Positions 1-8,274 of a DNA stretch of 36,955 nucleotides are shown piece after piece. The stretch covers positions 1-36,955 of the forward strand of contig JBAUID010000129.1 of the NCBI GenBank assembly GCA_049680625.1, read 5' to 3'. Each line of letters begins with the position of its first letter. Position 1 is the first letter of the stretch. A program made the position numbers and the translations under genes. The notes beneath the pieces are model-generated. The model was not told the DNA's origin, made no database searches, and saw nothing but the letters and a program-made list of their open reading frames with translations. The DNA is from JAUIAI01 sp049680625. GTDB lineage: Bacteria > Pseudomonadota > Gammaproteobacteria > Burkholderiales > Burkholderiaceae_E.

Positions 1-26
1 GATCGAACAAATGGGCCGCTAGTCAT
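1..26 (-). CDS. possible start of a further gene of the envelope operon (partial)
   Basis: An ATG at 26-24 overlaps the TGA stop of the HlyD-type adaptor gene in the ATGA arrangement that often couples genes in operons. The reading frame stays open to the window edge and begins M-T-S-G-P-F-V-R. Only about eight codons are visible, so no family can be named. No well-spaced Shine-Dalgarno site is visible; the purines GAAGG directly abut the ATG. If real, this is the next gene of the SecA/M50/HlyD operon and could encode the missing pump, outer-membrane factor or substrate. That is inference. Confidence 0.25.
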
Positions 27-961
27 CCTTCGCGTGGCCGCTTGTCGGCTTCGGCAAATTGAATGCTGCAGCGGATACCTGCCGGTATTTGCAAATCTGC
101 GTTATCCATACTCAGTCTGGCGCGAAACGTGCCGCTGGCCGCGTCAATAAACGGATCGACTTGCTCGACCCTGGCGACAACCGACCCGGCGCTAGCTATT
201 TCGGGCAGAACTTCACCACTCATTCCTTGTTTAACCATGCCAAACTGGGATGCTGGCAGAATGACTTCCACTCGGAGAGTGTCCAACTGCACAATACGGA
301 CGATAGTGCGCCCATCGGCGCGTTCACCCGGGTTGAGCAGGCGATCTGCGACGATCCCGTCAATAGGGCTCACAACCTGGCGCCGTGCCAATTGAGTTTG
401 CGCCACGACGTGGTCTTGGCGGGCTGATTTTTGTTCATCCTGTGCCTGTTCAAGCCGGGCTTCGGCAACAGATAGTTCACCGGCCGCAAGCTCCAGCTCA
501 AGCTTTGAGCCATAGCTTAATGCATCCAGTTTGCGAATTCTGCTGAGCTTGTGATACGCCATATTACGCGTCGCGCGGGCAGCTTTCATCGCAGACTGGG
601 TTTGAGCGCGTGATCGGGCCGAAGCGAGAAGGGCTTGTTCGACATCCCGGTCAAGGATGGCGAGCACTTGTCCTTTTGTTACGCGGTCGCCGCGATCGAC
701 TTTGACTTCTGCGAGAGTACCGGGCGAACTGGCGGCGACCTGGGAGCTTATTCTTGGCTCAATCAGGCAGCCGATCACCTCTGGCGCAGAGGCGGCTGAG
801 GCAGAGGCTTTCGTCGATTTCGTGTCTAGTGGCGTTGCATGTAACTTCACCGGTCGATCTGACGAGACCCGGCTTTGGGCGACTGACGAAGGCAGATTCA
901 ATGCCAATGTCCCGATGACAAAGGCGCCGATCCCAATTAGGCTATGGCTGGTTGTGGTCAT
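23..961 (-). CDS. HlyD/RND-type periplasmic adaptor (membrane fusion protein)
   Basis: This 312-residue protein has a hydrophobic N-terminal signal or anchor at residues 8-29. A first biotinyl-lipoyl half follows at about 62-104 (VDRGDRVTKGQVLAILD). An alpha-hairpin coiled coil spans about 105-193, a second lipoyl half about 194-206 (VVSPIDGIVADR), and a beta-barrel region about 215-302. This is the normal layout of short periplasmic adaptors that bridge an inner-membrane machine to an outer-membrane channel. The start is ATG 961, preceded at good spacing by GGAGT just inside the gap after the SecA-like gene, whose stop lies 12 bases upstream. It is the fourth visible gene of the operon and the third with HlyD-like parts. 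Unusually, no pump gene is adjacent in the visible part. The family call is secure; the partner is unknown. Confidence 0.88.
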   Translation of the reverse strand: MTTTSHSLIGIGAFVIGTLALNLPSSVAQSRVSSDRPVKLHATPLDTKSTKASASAASAPEVIGCLIEPRISSQVAASSPGTLAEVKVDRGDRVTKGQVLAILDRDVEQALLASARSRAQTQSAMKAARATRNMAYHKLSRIRKLDALSYGSKLELELAAGELSVAEARLEQAQDEQKSARQDHVVAQTQLARRQVVSPIDGIVADRLLNPGERADGRTIVRIVQLDTLRVEVILPASQFGMVKQGMSGEVLPEIASAGSVVARVEQVDPFIDAASGTFRARLSMDNADLQIPAGIRCSIQFAEADKRPREG

Positions 962-973
962 AAAATGACTCCG

Positions 974-2926
974 TTATTGGCTGCTCATGCTAGAGAAGTG
1001 CAAACGACCAGACAACTCGCGGTCTGCCCGAAGGCGAGATGAACGGTTTAGACGGTCTTCGACGTGCCAGTAAGCACGAACAACCCGTTGGGCCGTTTCC
1101 GGTAGATGCAGTTGTGCCAGCAGTCGAAACGAACGGATGAGTGGGCCCGGTAAGCTATCGATCGAAAATGCAGAATCGGACAGACGGATCCATTGTTCGC
1201 ATGAACCGGTGTCTCCTTGTCGGGCCGCGCGCCCGAACATTTGTCGGTCGATTCGGGCATTGCGGTTATGCTGCAAATTTAGGACGTGCAAGCCGCCCGC
1301 AGCCAGGCTTTTTGCGTCGGGCACTATGTCAGTACCCCGGCCGGCAATTTGGGTGGCGATAGTAATCGTGCCGCTGATACCTGCGCGACTAATGAGCTGC
1401 GCTTCGAGTGAATCATTGGTGGCATTGAGCACTGTAGTGACTTGACCTGCGGCTGCAAAGCAACGAGCCAGTTCTTCAGACTCAAATACGCTGTCCGTTC
1501 CTATTAGCACCGGTCGACCACTTGCCGAAAGTTCCACGGCGCGCGCGACTGCCGCATTAAACTGCTCGGTTCGACATTCATAGATTCGCAGCCTAAGTTG
1601 CTTCAGTTGGCTGGGAAGATTTCGATCAACACGGACTACCTTCAGGTCGTATAGTTTTCTTAGTTCCCGTCGTGACTCGATCAGTGTCCCACTGAGACCG
1701 CACAGGTGGTGATATCGCGAGAAGAACCTTGGAAAGGTCAATCCGCTTGCCGTCTGGGTAGGTGGTGGTGGTTTGAGACCGTTTTGTATTGCGATCAATC
1801 CGTGTATTTGCCCCGGGAACTGGCGCCCTGGAACGGCGCGCCCCGTATTTCGATCGACAACCAATACGTTTTTGTCCCGAACGATATAGTCACGGTCCTT
1901 TTCGTAAACATGGATTGCCGACAAGGCTTCAGTAACCAACTCTTGTCGATATCGCGTATTAAGCCATTCTTCGGAGTATCGACTGCTAAGCCCGATGATG
2001 GTGGCCTGGCCGCCTGGGGTCAGGACAATCTGTCGATTTTTATTGACGACGAAATCAACAGGCTGATGTAGTTGTCTGGCCAGATCCAGCGCCTGCCACA
2101 ATCTGGCCCGGGACTGAGGGTCATTTACTTGCTCGGCTAGCACAAGAGGCATTACGGCTTCGTCCAGAAGTATCGCGTCGGCCTCATCAACAATGGCAAA
2201 ACACAGACCCCGCATCATTGTTGTCGGGCAGTTTAGTGAGGCGCGCGGCGCTGCCGACAACAGGCGTTGATCGCGCAAGTAGTCGAACGCCATAGTTTTT
2301 GCCGTACCGTAGCAAATGTCGGCTTCGTACTGACGGCGTCGTTGCTCTGGTTCTTCAGCCTCGCTCGTGACCGTCGCGACGTTTAATCCAAGCGCCTCGA
2401 AAACTGGTTGAAAAGTTTTAGCATCACGCGATGCGAGATAGTCGTTGGTTGTCATTACGTGAACTGGTGCACCGGCAACCGCTGCAACGGCGCTCACCAT
2501 GGCAATAACGAGCGATTTGCCTTCGCCCGTATCCATTTCGACTAGTTGCTGGTTTAAAAGGCAGGCGGCCGCCTGGTATTGACAAGGCCTTGGGCAAATG
2601 CCGATTTTTTCCTTGATCAGGTCGCCGACTAAACGTAATGCATCGGCGCAATTATTGGTTTGCAGGCCTGCGCTGACAATTTTGGTGATGATTGCCTGGG
2701 TGTCTGCGCTATCACGGGTGCCCGGCTTGTTCGCGGTATTCTTGTCATTTGCGGCATTCGTGGTTTCAATGGTGCAGGCCGCTCCAGCAACAGCAAACAC
2801 ATCGAGTTTGCCAGTCTGACGTGGTCGGTTTTGTTGTTCGTTTTCGTCGCGCTGCGGATAAAAACCCCAGACGACACCGGGTACCGGGAAGCGTTTCGGT
2901 CTGTCGTCAAACATTATTATGATCAA
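974..2926 (-). CDS. SecA-like translocase ATPase, shortened
   Basis: This 650-residue protein has the SecA motor in order. It shows Walker A EMDTGEGKS (130-138), MTTNDYLASRDA (158-169), CYGTAKTMAFDYLRD (205-219) and a Walker B/DEAD box IVDEAD (245-250) followed by LLDEA. A PPXD-like insertion lies at about 260-400 with YEKDRDYIV. LSGTL sits at 411-415, NBD2 has IATQIAGRGTDI (523-534), and motif VI is GRAARQGD (565-572) with both arginines. Housekeeping SecA is about 900 residues. Here only about 70 residues follow NBD2, so most of the helical scaffold with the two-helix finger, the helical wing, and the zinc/SecB-binding tail appear to be missing. The first 75 residues are polar and unlike SecA. 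The start is TTG 2926; an in-frame ATG lies at 2914, and neither has a clear ribosome site. It sits between the M50 fusion and an adaptor gene, so a dedicated motor for that complex is likely (inference). Confidence 0.88.
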   Translation of the reverse strand: MIIIMFDDRPKRFPVPGVVWGFYPQRDENEQQNRPRQTGKLDVFAVAGAACTIETTNAANDKNTANKPGTRDSADTQAIITKIVSAGLQTNNCADALRLVGDLIKEKIGICPRPCQYQAAACLLNQQLVEMDTGEGKSLVIAMVSAVAAVAGAPVHVMTTNDYLASRDAKTFQPVFEALGLNVATVTSEAEEPEQRRRQYEADICYGTAKTMAFDYLRDQRLLSAAPRASLNCPTTMMRGLCFAIVDEADAILLDEAVMPLVLAEQVNDPQSRARLWQALDLARQLHQPVDFVVNKNRQIVLTPGGQATIIGLSSRYSEEWLNTRYRQELVTEALSAIHVYEKDRDYIVRDKNVLVVDRNTGRAVPGRQFPGQIHGLIAIQNGLKPPPPTQTASGLTFPRFFSRYHHLCGLSGTLIESRRELRKLYDLKVVRVDRNLPSQLKQLRLRIYECRTEQFNAAVARAVELSASGRPVLIGTDSVFESEELARCFAAAGQVTTVLNATNDSLEAQLISRAGISGTITIATQIAGRGTDIVPDAKSLAAGGLHVLNLQHNRNARIDRQMFGRAARQGDTGSCEQWIRLSDSAFSIDSLPGPLIRSFRLLAQLHLPETAQRVVRAYWHVEDRLNRSSRLRADRELSGRLHFSSMSSQ

Positions 2927-2957
2927 CGAAATATTTAGGATTGTTCATTGGGCGGCA

Positions 2958-5135
2958 TCACGTGATTTGTGCTGCAGTTTCGCTGTTAATCAGTTGTCGC
3001 AACCAGCGGGCGAGCTGCGCAACGGCCGGACTATAGCCAAAGTCCATCCGAACCCAGGCACGCGCACCTATTGCCGCATCAAACACCTCATCCGCAATCA
3101 CATCAACAACATACGTCGGTCGGGCTGGAGCGAGGGGTTGTCGGGTATCTGCATTCAGATCGACGGTTCCGCCGTTGACACTGGCCAGGGCAGGGCTGGG
3201 TAATGATACGGTGGGGGCTGGAACAAATTGCATGGTTTGAGCGCTCACTACCTTTCCGCGGGTATGTGAGAGTCGTATTGATGCTGCGACGGGTTGGTTT
3301 GTTGGACCGGTCGCTGACTTAATGCGCGCGGCCTGGTTCTGATCCAATACAGTCCGAATCACGGGTCGACTGATTTGATCTATATAACCAAGAATTTCAC
3401 CTTCCCGAACAAATTTCCCGGTCATATCGCTCCATGGTTCGGGCAGCCGCAGCCGGCCACTTGCCGGACTGATCACATCCAAACGTGATTGTGATTCGAT
3501 AACAAAGGCGATCTCCTGGTTAGCAAGTCGTATTTTTTCCTGGGTGTGTCGCGCTTTGACCGCATCCGTATTCAAATTAGCTAACCAGGCTGACTGTAGG
3601 CCGGGTAGTTGGCTTTGCAAGGCACTGACGCGGGCATTTATCACCGGATCGTTAATCATCATTACCGTCTCACCTGGTTTGACGGATTGATTGACAGGTA
3701 TCGTGAGCTCACTGAGGAAGCCGTCATGACGCGCACGGACGGTTGCGTCATCACCGGTCCATACGACACCAATGACAAGGGTTCGATCGGGTATTGGGAT
3801 CAACGCGAATACGGCAAGGGCGAGACCGGCCATGCACAGCCGAAACCACGCCCCGCTGATTTCGGCCAGACTAGCGCCGATTTTCTGCGGCGTTTTGACT
3901 AGTGTCACCATCGGTACAACCAATAGCCAGACAAGGGCAGCAGTACCTGTCAATAGTCCGAGTGCCGAGCTATACGAGGCAACCCACCAGGCGAACCATA
4001 TCAACACAGAGCATCTGTAAAGCCACGATAGTGGCTGATAAACCAACAGCCACGGGCGCTCCCCTGTTGATAAATCCAGAGTTGGAACGGCAATTTTCAA
4101 CAGGTGTTTGATGATCGCGTTTTGCCAGAACCGTCGACTGCGCTGGGCGAGGTTTGGGAGGCCGATGATATCGGTCAGCAAATAATATCCATCCAGCCGA
4201 ACCAGCGGGTTGGCGTTAAAGGCAACTGTCGATACACCGGCAATCAGCGCACAGCTGAATGTCAGATCCCGAAAAAACCCCGGGTCCAGGATTTTCCAGA
4301 TACCGATTGCGATCACCGCAATCGTCAATTCCGTTGCAATGCCGGCGGCACTTACCCAGGCACGTTGGCTCTTTTTCGCAAATTGATTCGCATCGGATGC
4401 ATCAACATACGGGGCGGGAAACAGCAACAAGAGTCCGATACCTGCGTCATTGACTGATCCGCCCCAGCGTCGAACCGCCAGTCCGTGAGCAGCCTCGTGG
4501 AACAGCTTAATCAGGGGAAAGCACAATGCGGAGATCAGCCACATTGAAGGTGTTGTTGCCCATTGCTGAAAATAGGTGGCTACACCAGCCCAATTGTTCA
4601 CTAAGGTTGATGCTCCCAGGCACAGTAAAATCAACCATATGATCAATCCAGTTCGCGAAAAAATGAAAAGCGCGAGCGGATCGAGGGTTGATAGCATCCG
4701 ATTCGGATTGCCCAGCGAAAAGCGCGGGGCCATCGGGTTGCGATTCTGTCGGGTGAGTCGGCTGAGTTTTTTGTTGTGCTCACCAAGCACATCATCAATT
4801 TGTGGCCAATCGCTGCAGAACAGGTAACCGTCAGAAATTAGCTTACTCGCAAGGTCAATGATTTCGCCCTGACCAGGTACCGATTCCGGATCGCTTGTCA
4901 GCAGGGTTCGAAATATTTTTTCCAGGCTGACCGAGCCATCGCACCGACCAAGTACCGCATAGGCAGCCTGGTTTATTCGCAATCGCTTGTTGCGACCGGG
5001 TAAGCTAATGACATACCAGTATTGGCCGCGACCGGGTTGGCCACTGACCTGTAGATTCTCAGACAGTTGTGGTTGCAAATCACGAACCCGATACCAGTGC
5101 TCACTAAATAAGCGTTTTGGATCCTGGGTCACCAT
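2958..5135 (-). CDS. PqqD-like / M50 metalloprotease / HlyD-like fusion membrane protein
   Basis: This 725-residue polytopic protein has three parts. Residues about 15-108 look like a PqqD-type winged-helix peptide-binding domain. Residues about 152-448 form a membrane M50/site-2-protease core with the zinc motif HEAAH (213-217) in a hydrophobic helix and the second motif NANPLVRLDGYY (307-318) carrying the third ligand Asp315. Predicted membrane helices lie near 155-175, 197-218, 259-281, 291-306, 371-392, 394-412 and 431-447. After the last helix come HlyD-like elements: a first half-lipoyl region about 460-500, a short coiled coil 500-550, VISPASGRLRLPEPW near 555-568, and a proline-rich linker before a last beta segment. 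The start ATG 5135 overlaps the upstream stop by 7 bases (ATGGTGA). All zinc ligands are present, so it could be an active protease or a channel-like scaffold. Confidence 0.87.
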   Translation of the reverse strand: MVTQDPKRLFSEHWYRVRDLQPQLSENLQVSGQPGRGQYWYVISLPGRNKRLRINQAAYAVLGRCDGSVSLEKIFRTLLTSDPESVPGQGEIIDLASKLISDGYLFCSDWPQIDDVLGEHNKKLSRLTRQNRNPMAPRFSLGNPNRMLSTLDPLALFIFSRTGLIIWLILLCLGASTLVNNWAGVATYFQQWATTPSMWLISALCFPLIKLFHEAAHGLAVRRWGGSVNDAGIGLLLLFPAPYVDASDANQFAKKSQRAWVSAAGIATELTIAVIAIGIWKILDPGFFRDLTFSCALIAGVSTVAFNANPLVRLDGYYLLTDIIGLPNLAQRSRRFWQNAIIKHLLKIAVPTLDLSTGERPWLLVYQPLSWLYRCSVLIWFAWWVASYSSALGLLTGTAALVWLLVVPMVTLVKTPQKIGASLAEISGAWFRLCMAGLALAVFALIPIPDRTLVIGVVWTGDDATVRARHDGFLSELTIPVNQSVKPGETVMMINDPVINARVSALQSQLPGLQSAWLANLNTDAVKARHTQEKIRLANQEIAFVIESQSRLDVISPASGRLRLPEPWSDMTGKFVREGEILGYIDQISRPVIRTVLDQNQAARIKSATGPTNQPVAASIRLSHTRGKVVSAQTMQFVPAPTVSLPSPALASVNGGTVDLNADTRQPLAPARPTYVVDVIADEVFDAAIGARAWVRMDFGYSPAVAQLARWLRQLINSETAAQIT

Positions 5136-6814
5136 GGTTGCCAGCGCCAGATCAGTCGGCCAAGGGCGTCCGACACACGCCGGCTCAGATGTGAAGCAAG
5201 ATTTGACCGCTCGCCGGCCAACCGAACTGTTCCGCGCAGCCCCGGGCGAAGTAATGTCGGCGGGGAAATAACACTGGCTTGCACTTCAAATATATTCTGT
5301 CCATCAACGACGATTGCGGCTGGCGCAATATGAACAATTGCGACGTCAATGCTTTGCCATGGGGATGATGACAAAAACAGAACACCGCTCTGCCCGTTGT
5401 GGACGCGCATGACTTCCCGTTCGTCAAGTTCTATTAATACGCGCCAGGAATCGGCAGGTGCGATAGTAAACAGGTTTTGCCCACGGTCAACTGGCGATCC
5501 AATGGCCTGGCGCAGATCGCCGTCAATCACAATGCCATCAAACGGCGCCCGAACCATGGTGTGTTCGAGTTGGTCTTCAACCAGCGCGAGTTCGGCCAAG
5601 GCTTGTTGTCCTTTTGCCCGTGCAACTGCCATTGATGCTCGATCACCACCGGCAATTGCGGTCGACTCGTCAGCTTCGAACTGTCTTAACTGACCGCTCA
5701 GGCGGTCTCGTTCCAATTCGAGTTCCCGTTGCCCAAGGGTTGCCAGCACTTGGTTACGCGAGACAATGTCGCCAGGTCTTACGGATACTGAACGCAGATA
5801 CCCTTGAGTCGGCGCGACCACTGATCGTTGAACGGCACCTTCGATACGCGCTTCGCTGCTGATTTTCATGTTCATTGGCATCAAAAGAATTGTTGCCAGG
5901 CCAGCTGCAAGAGACGCGATTGTCCAGCGCCGCAGGCGAGTCATCGCGTTCGAATCCTCCCTCAGTAAGCGCCCGATATGATTGACAAGACGCTGGACGA
6001 TCGACAGGTCGCTTTCTTTTTCCAATACCAGTAAGCGTGATGCAACCGGGACGATCGCCTCTAATGTCTTGATGAGCGCAGCACGTTGCCTGGCGGCAGC
6101 AACCGCATGTCGGGCGTCAAATTCAATGCATAAGCCACCAACAATTTCCTGCCTGACCGCGAGTGGCATACTGATGACCAGACCGGTACCGCCGGACTGT
6201 TGTTTGGCCAGCACCCGCGAAGACAGGGCGATCGTTCGGACACCGTCGGGATTGCTACTGCAAATGCTTCGTTGCTGATGTACGGATTCCTGCATCGCGG
6301 ATCCAATCACCTCACAATCGATGGCCGGCATCAGCTTGGGGGCGCCACGTGAGGATGCTGCGGTGGTAATTTGGTTTTTTGTTAACCATCCGATGCTGAC
6401 TCGGGAGGCTTTCAGTTGCACTGCCAGGGTGATACAGGCTGCTGTTGCCGACGCCTTAAAGCCAGGATGGACGGCCATTTGTTGTTGCACCGCTAATACC
6501 AGTTCAGCGGCTGATGTTGATCCGGATGTTGCCCGGCGTCCCGATCCCGCAGGCCCCGCGGTAGTGGCTGTTTTCCCAACATCACCGGCGGTCGAGTTAT
6601 CGGGGGTTATCGGGCTTCTCAAAGTGCGATGCGCGCGTGCAGGCGCAGCAGCGGCTTTACAGGCATTGGCGGACTGCCGTTTTAGGGCCGGCGCGAGGCT
6701 CGGACTATGTTTCGTATTTCCCAATGGGAACCCTGATCGGAATAATGGCACCGTGATGTGACGGTCGATATCATGCTGAGTGTGGGCACTGGTATGACCT
6801 CGGCATAGGAACAT
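5129..6814 (-). CDS. GAF-domain HlyD-family adaptor, inner-membrane anchored
   Basis: The 561-residue product has an Ala/Ser/Thr/Pro-rich N-terminal 100 residues. A GAF-like domain follows at about 105-262, then one membrane helix at about 297-315 and a HlyD-type periplasmic part. The latter has a first half-lipoyl 328-362 (VRPGDIVSRNQVLATLG), a coiled-coil hairpin 363-420, VRAPFDGIVIDG at 421-432, a beta-barrel 455-535 and a basic amphipathic tail. The layout puts the GAF domain in the cytoplasm and the adaptor in the periplasm, so it may couple a cytoplasmic ligand or partner to export. It is the first gene of the operon and is translationally coupled to the M50 fusion. The start at ATG 6814 is uncertain: no Shine-Dalgarno site is visible and the N-terminus is low complexity, so a start further in is possible. 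Confidence 0.82.
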   Translation of the reverse strand: MFLCRGHTSAHTQHDIDRHITVPLFRSGFPLGNTKHSPSLAPALKRQSANACKAAAAPARAHRTLRSPITPDNSTAGDVGKTATTAGPAGSGRRATSGSTSAAELVLAVQQQMAVHPGFKASATAACITLAVQLKASRVSIGWLTKNQITTAASSRGAPKLMPAIDCEVIGSAMQESVHQQRSICSSNPDGVRTIALSSRVLAKQQSGGTGLVISMPLAVRQEIVGGLCIEFDARHAVAAARQRAALIKTLEAIVPVASRLLVLEKESDLSIVQRLVNHIGRLLREDSNAMTRLRRWTIASLAAGLATILLMPMNMKISSEARIEGAVQRSVVAPTQGYLRSVSVRPGDIVSRNQVLATLGQRELELERDRLSGQLRQFEADESTAIAGGDRASMAVARAKGQQALAELALVEDQLEHTMVRAPFDGIVIDGDLRQAIGSPVDRGQNLFTIAPADSWRVLIELDEREVMRVHNGQSGVLFLSSSPWQSIDVAIVHIAPAAIVVDGQNIFEVQASVISPPTLLRPGLRGTVRLAGERSNLASHLSRRVSDALGRLIWRWQPW

Positions 6815-6977
6815 CGGGGGCAGATTTGATAAGTGGCGCCGGGTTCGGGATGAACGGTCAGTCAGTGCGGAATTGATACAACCGTGGGGCGGTCACGAGA
6901 CTGTCGCGAATGAGCAAACCAATTACCGACAACCGGATTGGCCGGTGGCGGATGCAAATAAGCATAGGAGCAGGGTA

Positions 6978-7742
6978 ATGAAACTATTTGATATGGCAGG
7001 AAAGACTGCGGTGGTTACCGGGTCCAGCCGGGGTATTGGCCAGGCGATCGCTGAATTGTTGGCGCAGGCCGGCGCTAACGTTGTGATATCAAGTCGCAAT
7101 CAGGACAGTTGTGAAAAGATCGCAGATGGCATCCGGGTAAACGGCGGCAAAGCAACAGCAATTGCCGCCAGCATTTCCCGGCGCGAAGACCTGGAGAACC
7201 TGATCGCCAAAACCCACAGTGCCTTTGGGCCGGTCGACGCGATGATTTGTAATGCAGCGTCTAATCCGTATTTCGGACCAAGCACTGGCATGTCCGATGA
7301 GGTATTTCAGAAGGTTATGAACAACAATGTTCTCAGTAACCACTGGTTGTCTCAACTGGTCTATCCGGACATGAAAGCGCGAGGCGGCGGCGCAATTGTG
7401 ATTGTTTCCTCAATTGGTGGTCTCAAAGGATCGGCTGAACTGGGTTTGTACGCCATGTCAAAAGCCGCCGACATGCAGATGGCTCGTAACCTTGCTGTCG
7501 AGTGGGGACCGGACAATATTCGGGTGAATTGCATTGCGCCTGGTCTGGTAAAAACCGATTTTGCGCGTGCACTCTATGAAGATCCTAAGAGGCGCGCAGC
7601 AGCAGAGGCACGTTATCCGCTGCGTCGGCTTGGAGAACCGGAAGATATCGCCGGGGCGGCTTTGTTGCTCAGTAGTCAGGCTGGTGCGTTTTTGACCGGG
7701 CAGACAATTACGGTTGATGGTGGTGTCACGATAGCCGGGTAA
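6978..7742 (+). CDS. short-chain dehydrogenase/reductase (SDR)
   Basis: This is a 254-residue classical SDR. It has the nucleotide-binding TGSSRGIG (14-21), NAA (92-94), catalytic Ser near 144-145 (IVSSIGG) and YAMSK (158-162). The C-terminal TGQTITVDGG is typical of FabG-like enzymes. An arginine follows the second serine of the glycine motif and SSR sits at the end of beta-2, which fits NADP(H) preference, though that is inference. The start is ATG 6978, chosen because AGGAG lies 7 bases upstream; the open frame extends 35 codons further 5' without SDR character. It is divergent from the envelope operon and convergent with the small membrane protein. Likely role: oxidation or reduction of a hydroxyacyl-CoA or alcohol in the neighbouring catabolic genes. 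Confidence 0.93.
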   Translation: MKLFDMAGKTAVVTGSSRGIGQAIAELLAQAGANVVISSRNQDSCEKIADGIRVNGGKATAIAASISRREDLENLIAKTHSAFGPVDAMICNAASNPYFGPSTGMSDEVFQKVMNNNVLSNHWLSQLVYPDMKARGGGAIVIVSSIGGLKGSAELGLYAMSKAADMQMARNLAVEWGPDNIRVNCIAPGLVKTDFARALYEDPKRRAAAEARYPLRRLGEPEDIAGAALLLSSQAGAFLTGQTITVDGGVTIAG

Positions 7743-7777
7743 GGGGCAATGCCGTGGCATTGCGTGGTTGCCTGCCG

Positions 7778-8122
7778 CTAGCGGTAGCGCTTAATGCCGC
7801 GCGGGCCGATACGTTTACTGGGGGCCTGATCGCCGTAAAGGCAGCCGCAGGCGCCGAGTATCCATCCTCCGATAACCAATGAAATTTCGATATCAACAAT
7901 CAGGCCAAGGTACTGGGTTTGCTCGGCGGTCATAACAATTTGTGCCACTCTGTACAGAATGACGCCAAAGATGGTGCTAAGGAGCAGGTGAGCCGCCAGG
8001 GACAATGTTGTCGACTCAAAAAAATCTCTGAGCTCTCCTGCGACAATTGATGAAACGACAAAGATAGCGCAGGGGATGGCAAACATCACCACGAAAAGTC
8101 CGATTTGTAGTAACCAATCCAC
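7778..8122 (-). CDS. small membrane protein of unknown function
   Basis: This 114-residue protein has three hydrophobic segments, at about 5-28, 42-65 and 74-94, and a basic tail ending near IKRYR. It was not recognised as any named family. Translation would start at GTG 8122, with GGGG about 9 bases upstream; no in-frame ATG gives a better start. It lies alone between the convergent SDR gene and the alpha/beta hydrolase, with about 150 bases on its 5' side that can hold a promoter. The hydrophobic pattern and basic cytoplasmic end make it a plausible real gene, but nothing in the sequence tells its role. Confidence 0.6.
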   Translation of the reverse strand: MDWLLQIGLFVVMFAIPCAIFVVSSIVAGELRDFFESTTLSLAAHLLLSTIFGVILYRVAQIVMTAEQTQYLGLIVDIEISLVIGGWILGACGCLYGDQAPSKRIGPRGIKRYR

Positions 8123-8274
8123 CAGGGATTACCCCACGCCTTGTCTCCAACAGGCTGGATTTTGTTGTTTTCGCTGGCTTGATCCTATTTAATAGGTTGT
8201 AGACGGTTGACGTGTTCTGACCGATGGTCGAATCGAGCGACTTTGTTTAACTCAGAGTGCGCCAGTCAGGGCAA

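Noticed and set aside
974..2926. Housekeeping SecA or a Gram-positive-type SecA2
   Set aside because: It is about 250 residues short of SecA, has no zinc tail, and sits in an adaptor/protease operon; no SecY2 or Asp proteins are present.
6321..6761. 146-codon plus-strand open frame opposite the GAF-HlyD gene
   Set aside because: It lies fully antisense to a gene with clear domains, has no recognisable motif and no ribosome site; it is a by-product of GC-rich coding.
7746..7763. GCAATGCC/GGCATTGC hairpin after the SDR gene
   Set aside because: It has a short loop and no following T-run. It may slow transcription, but calling it a terminator is not supported.
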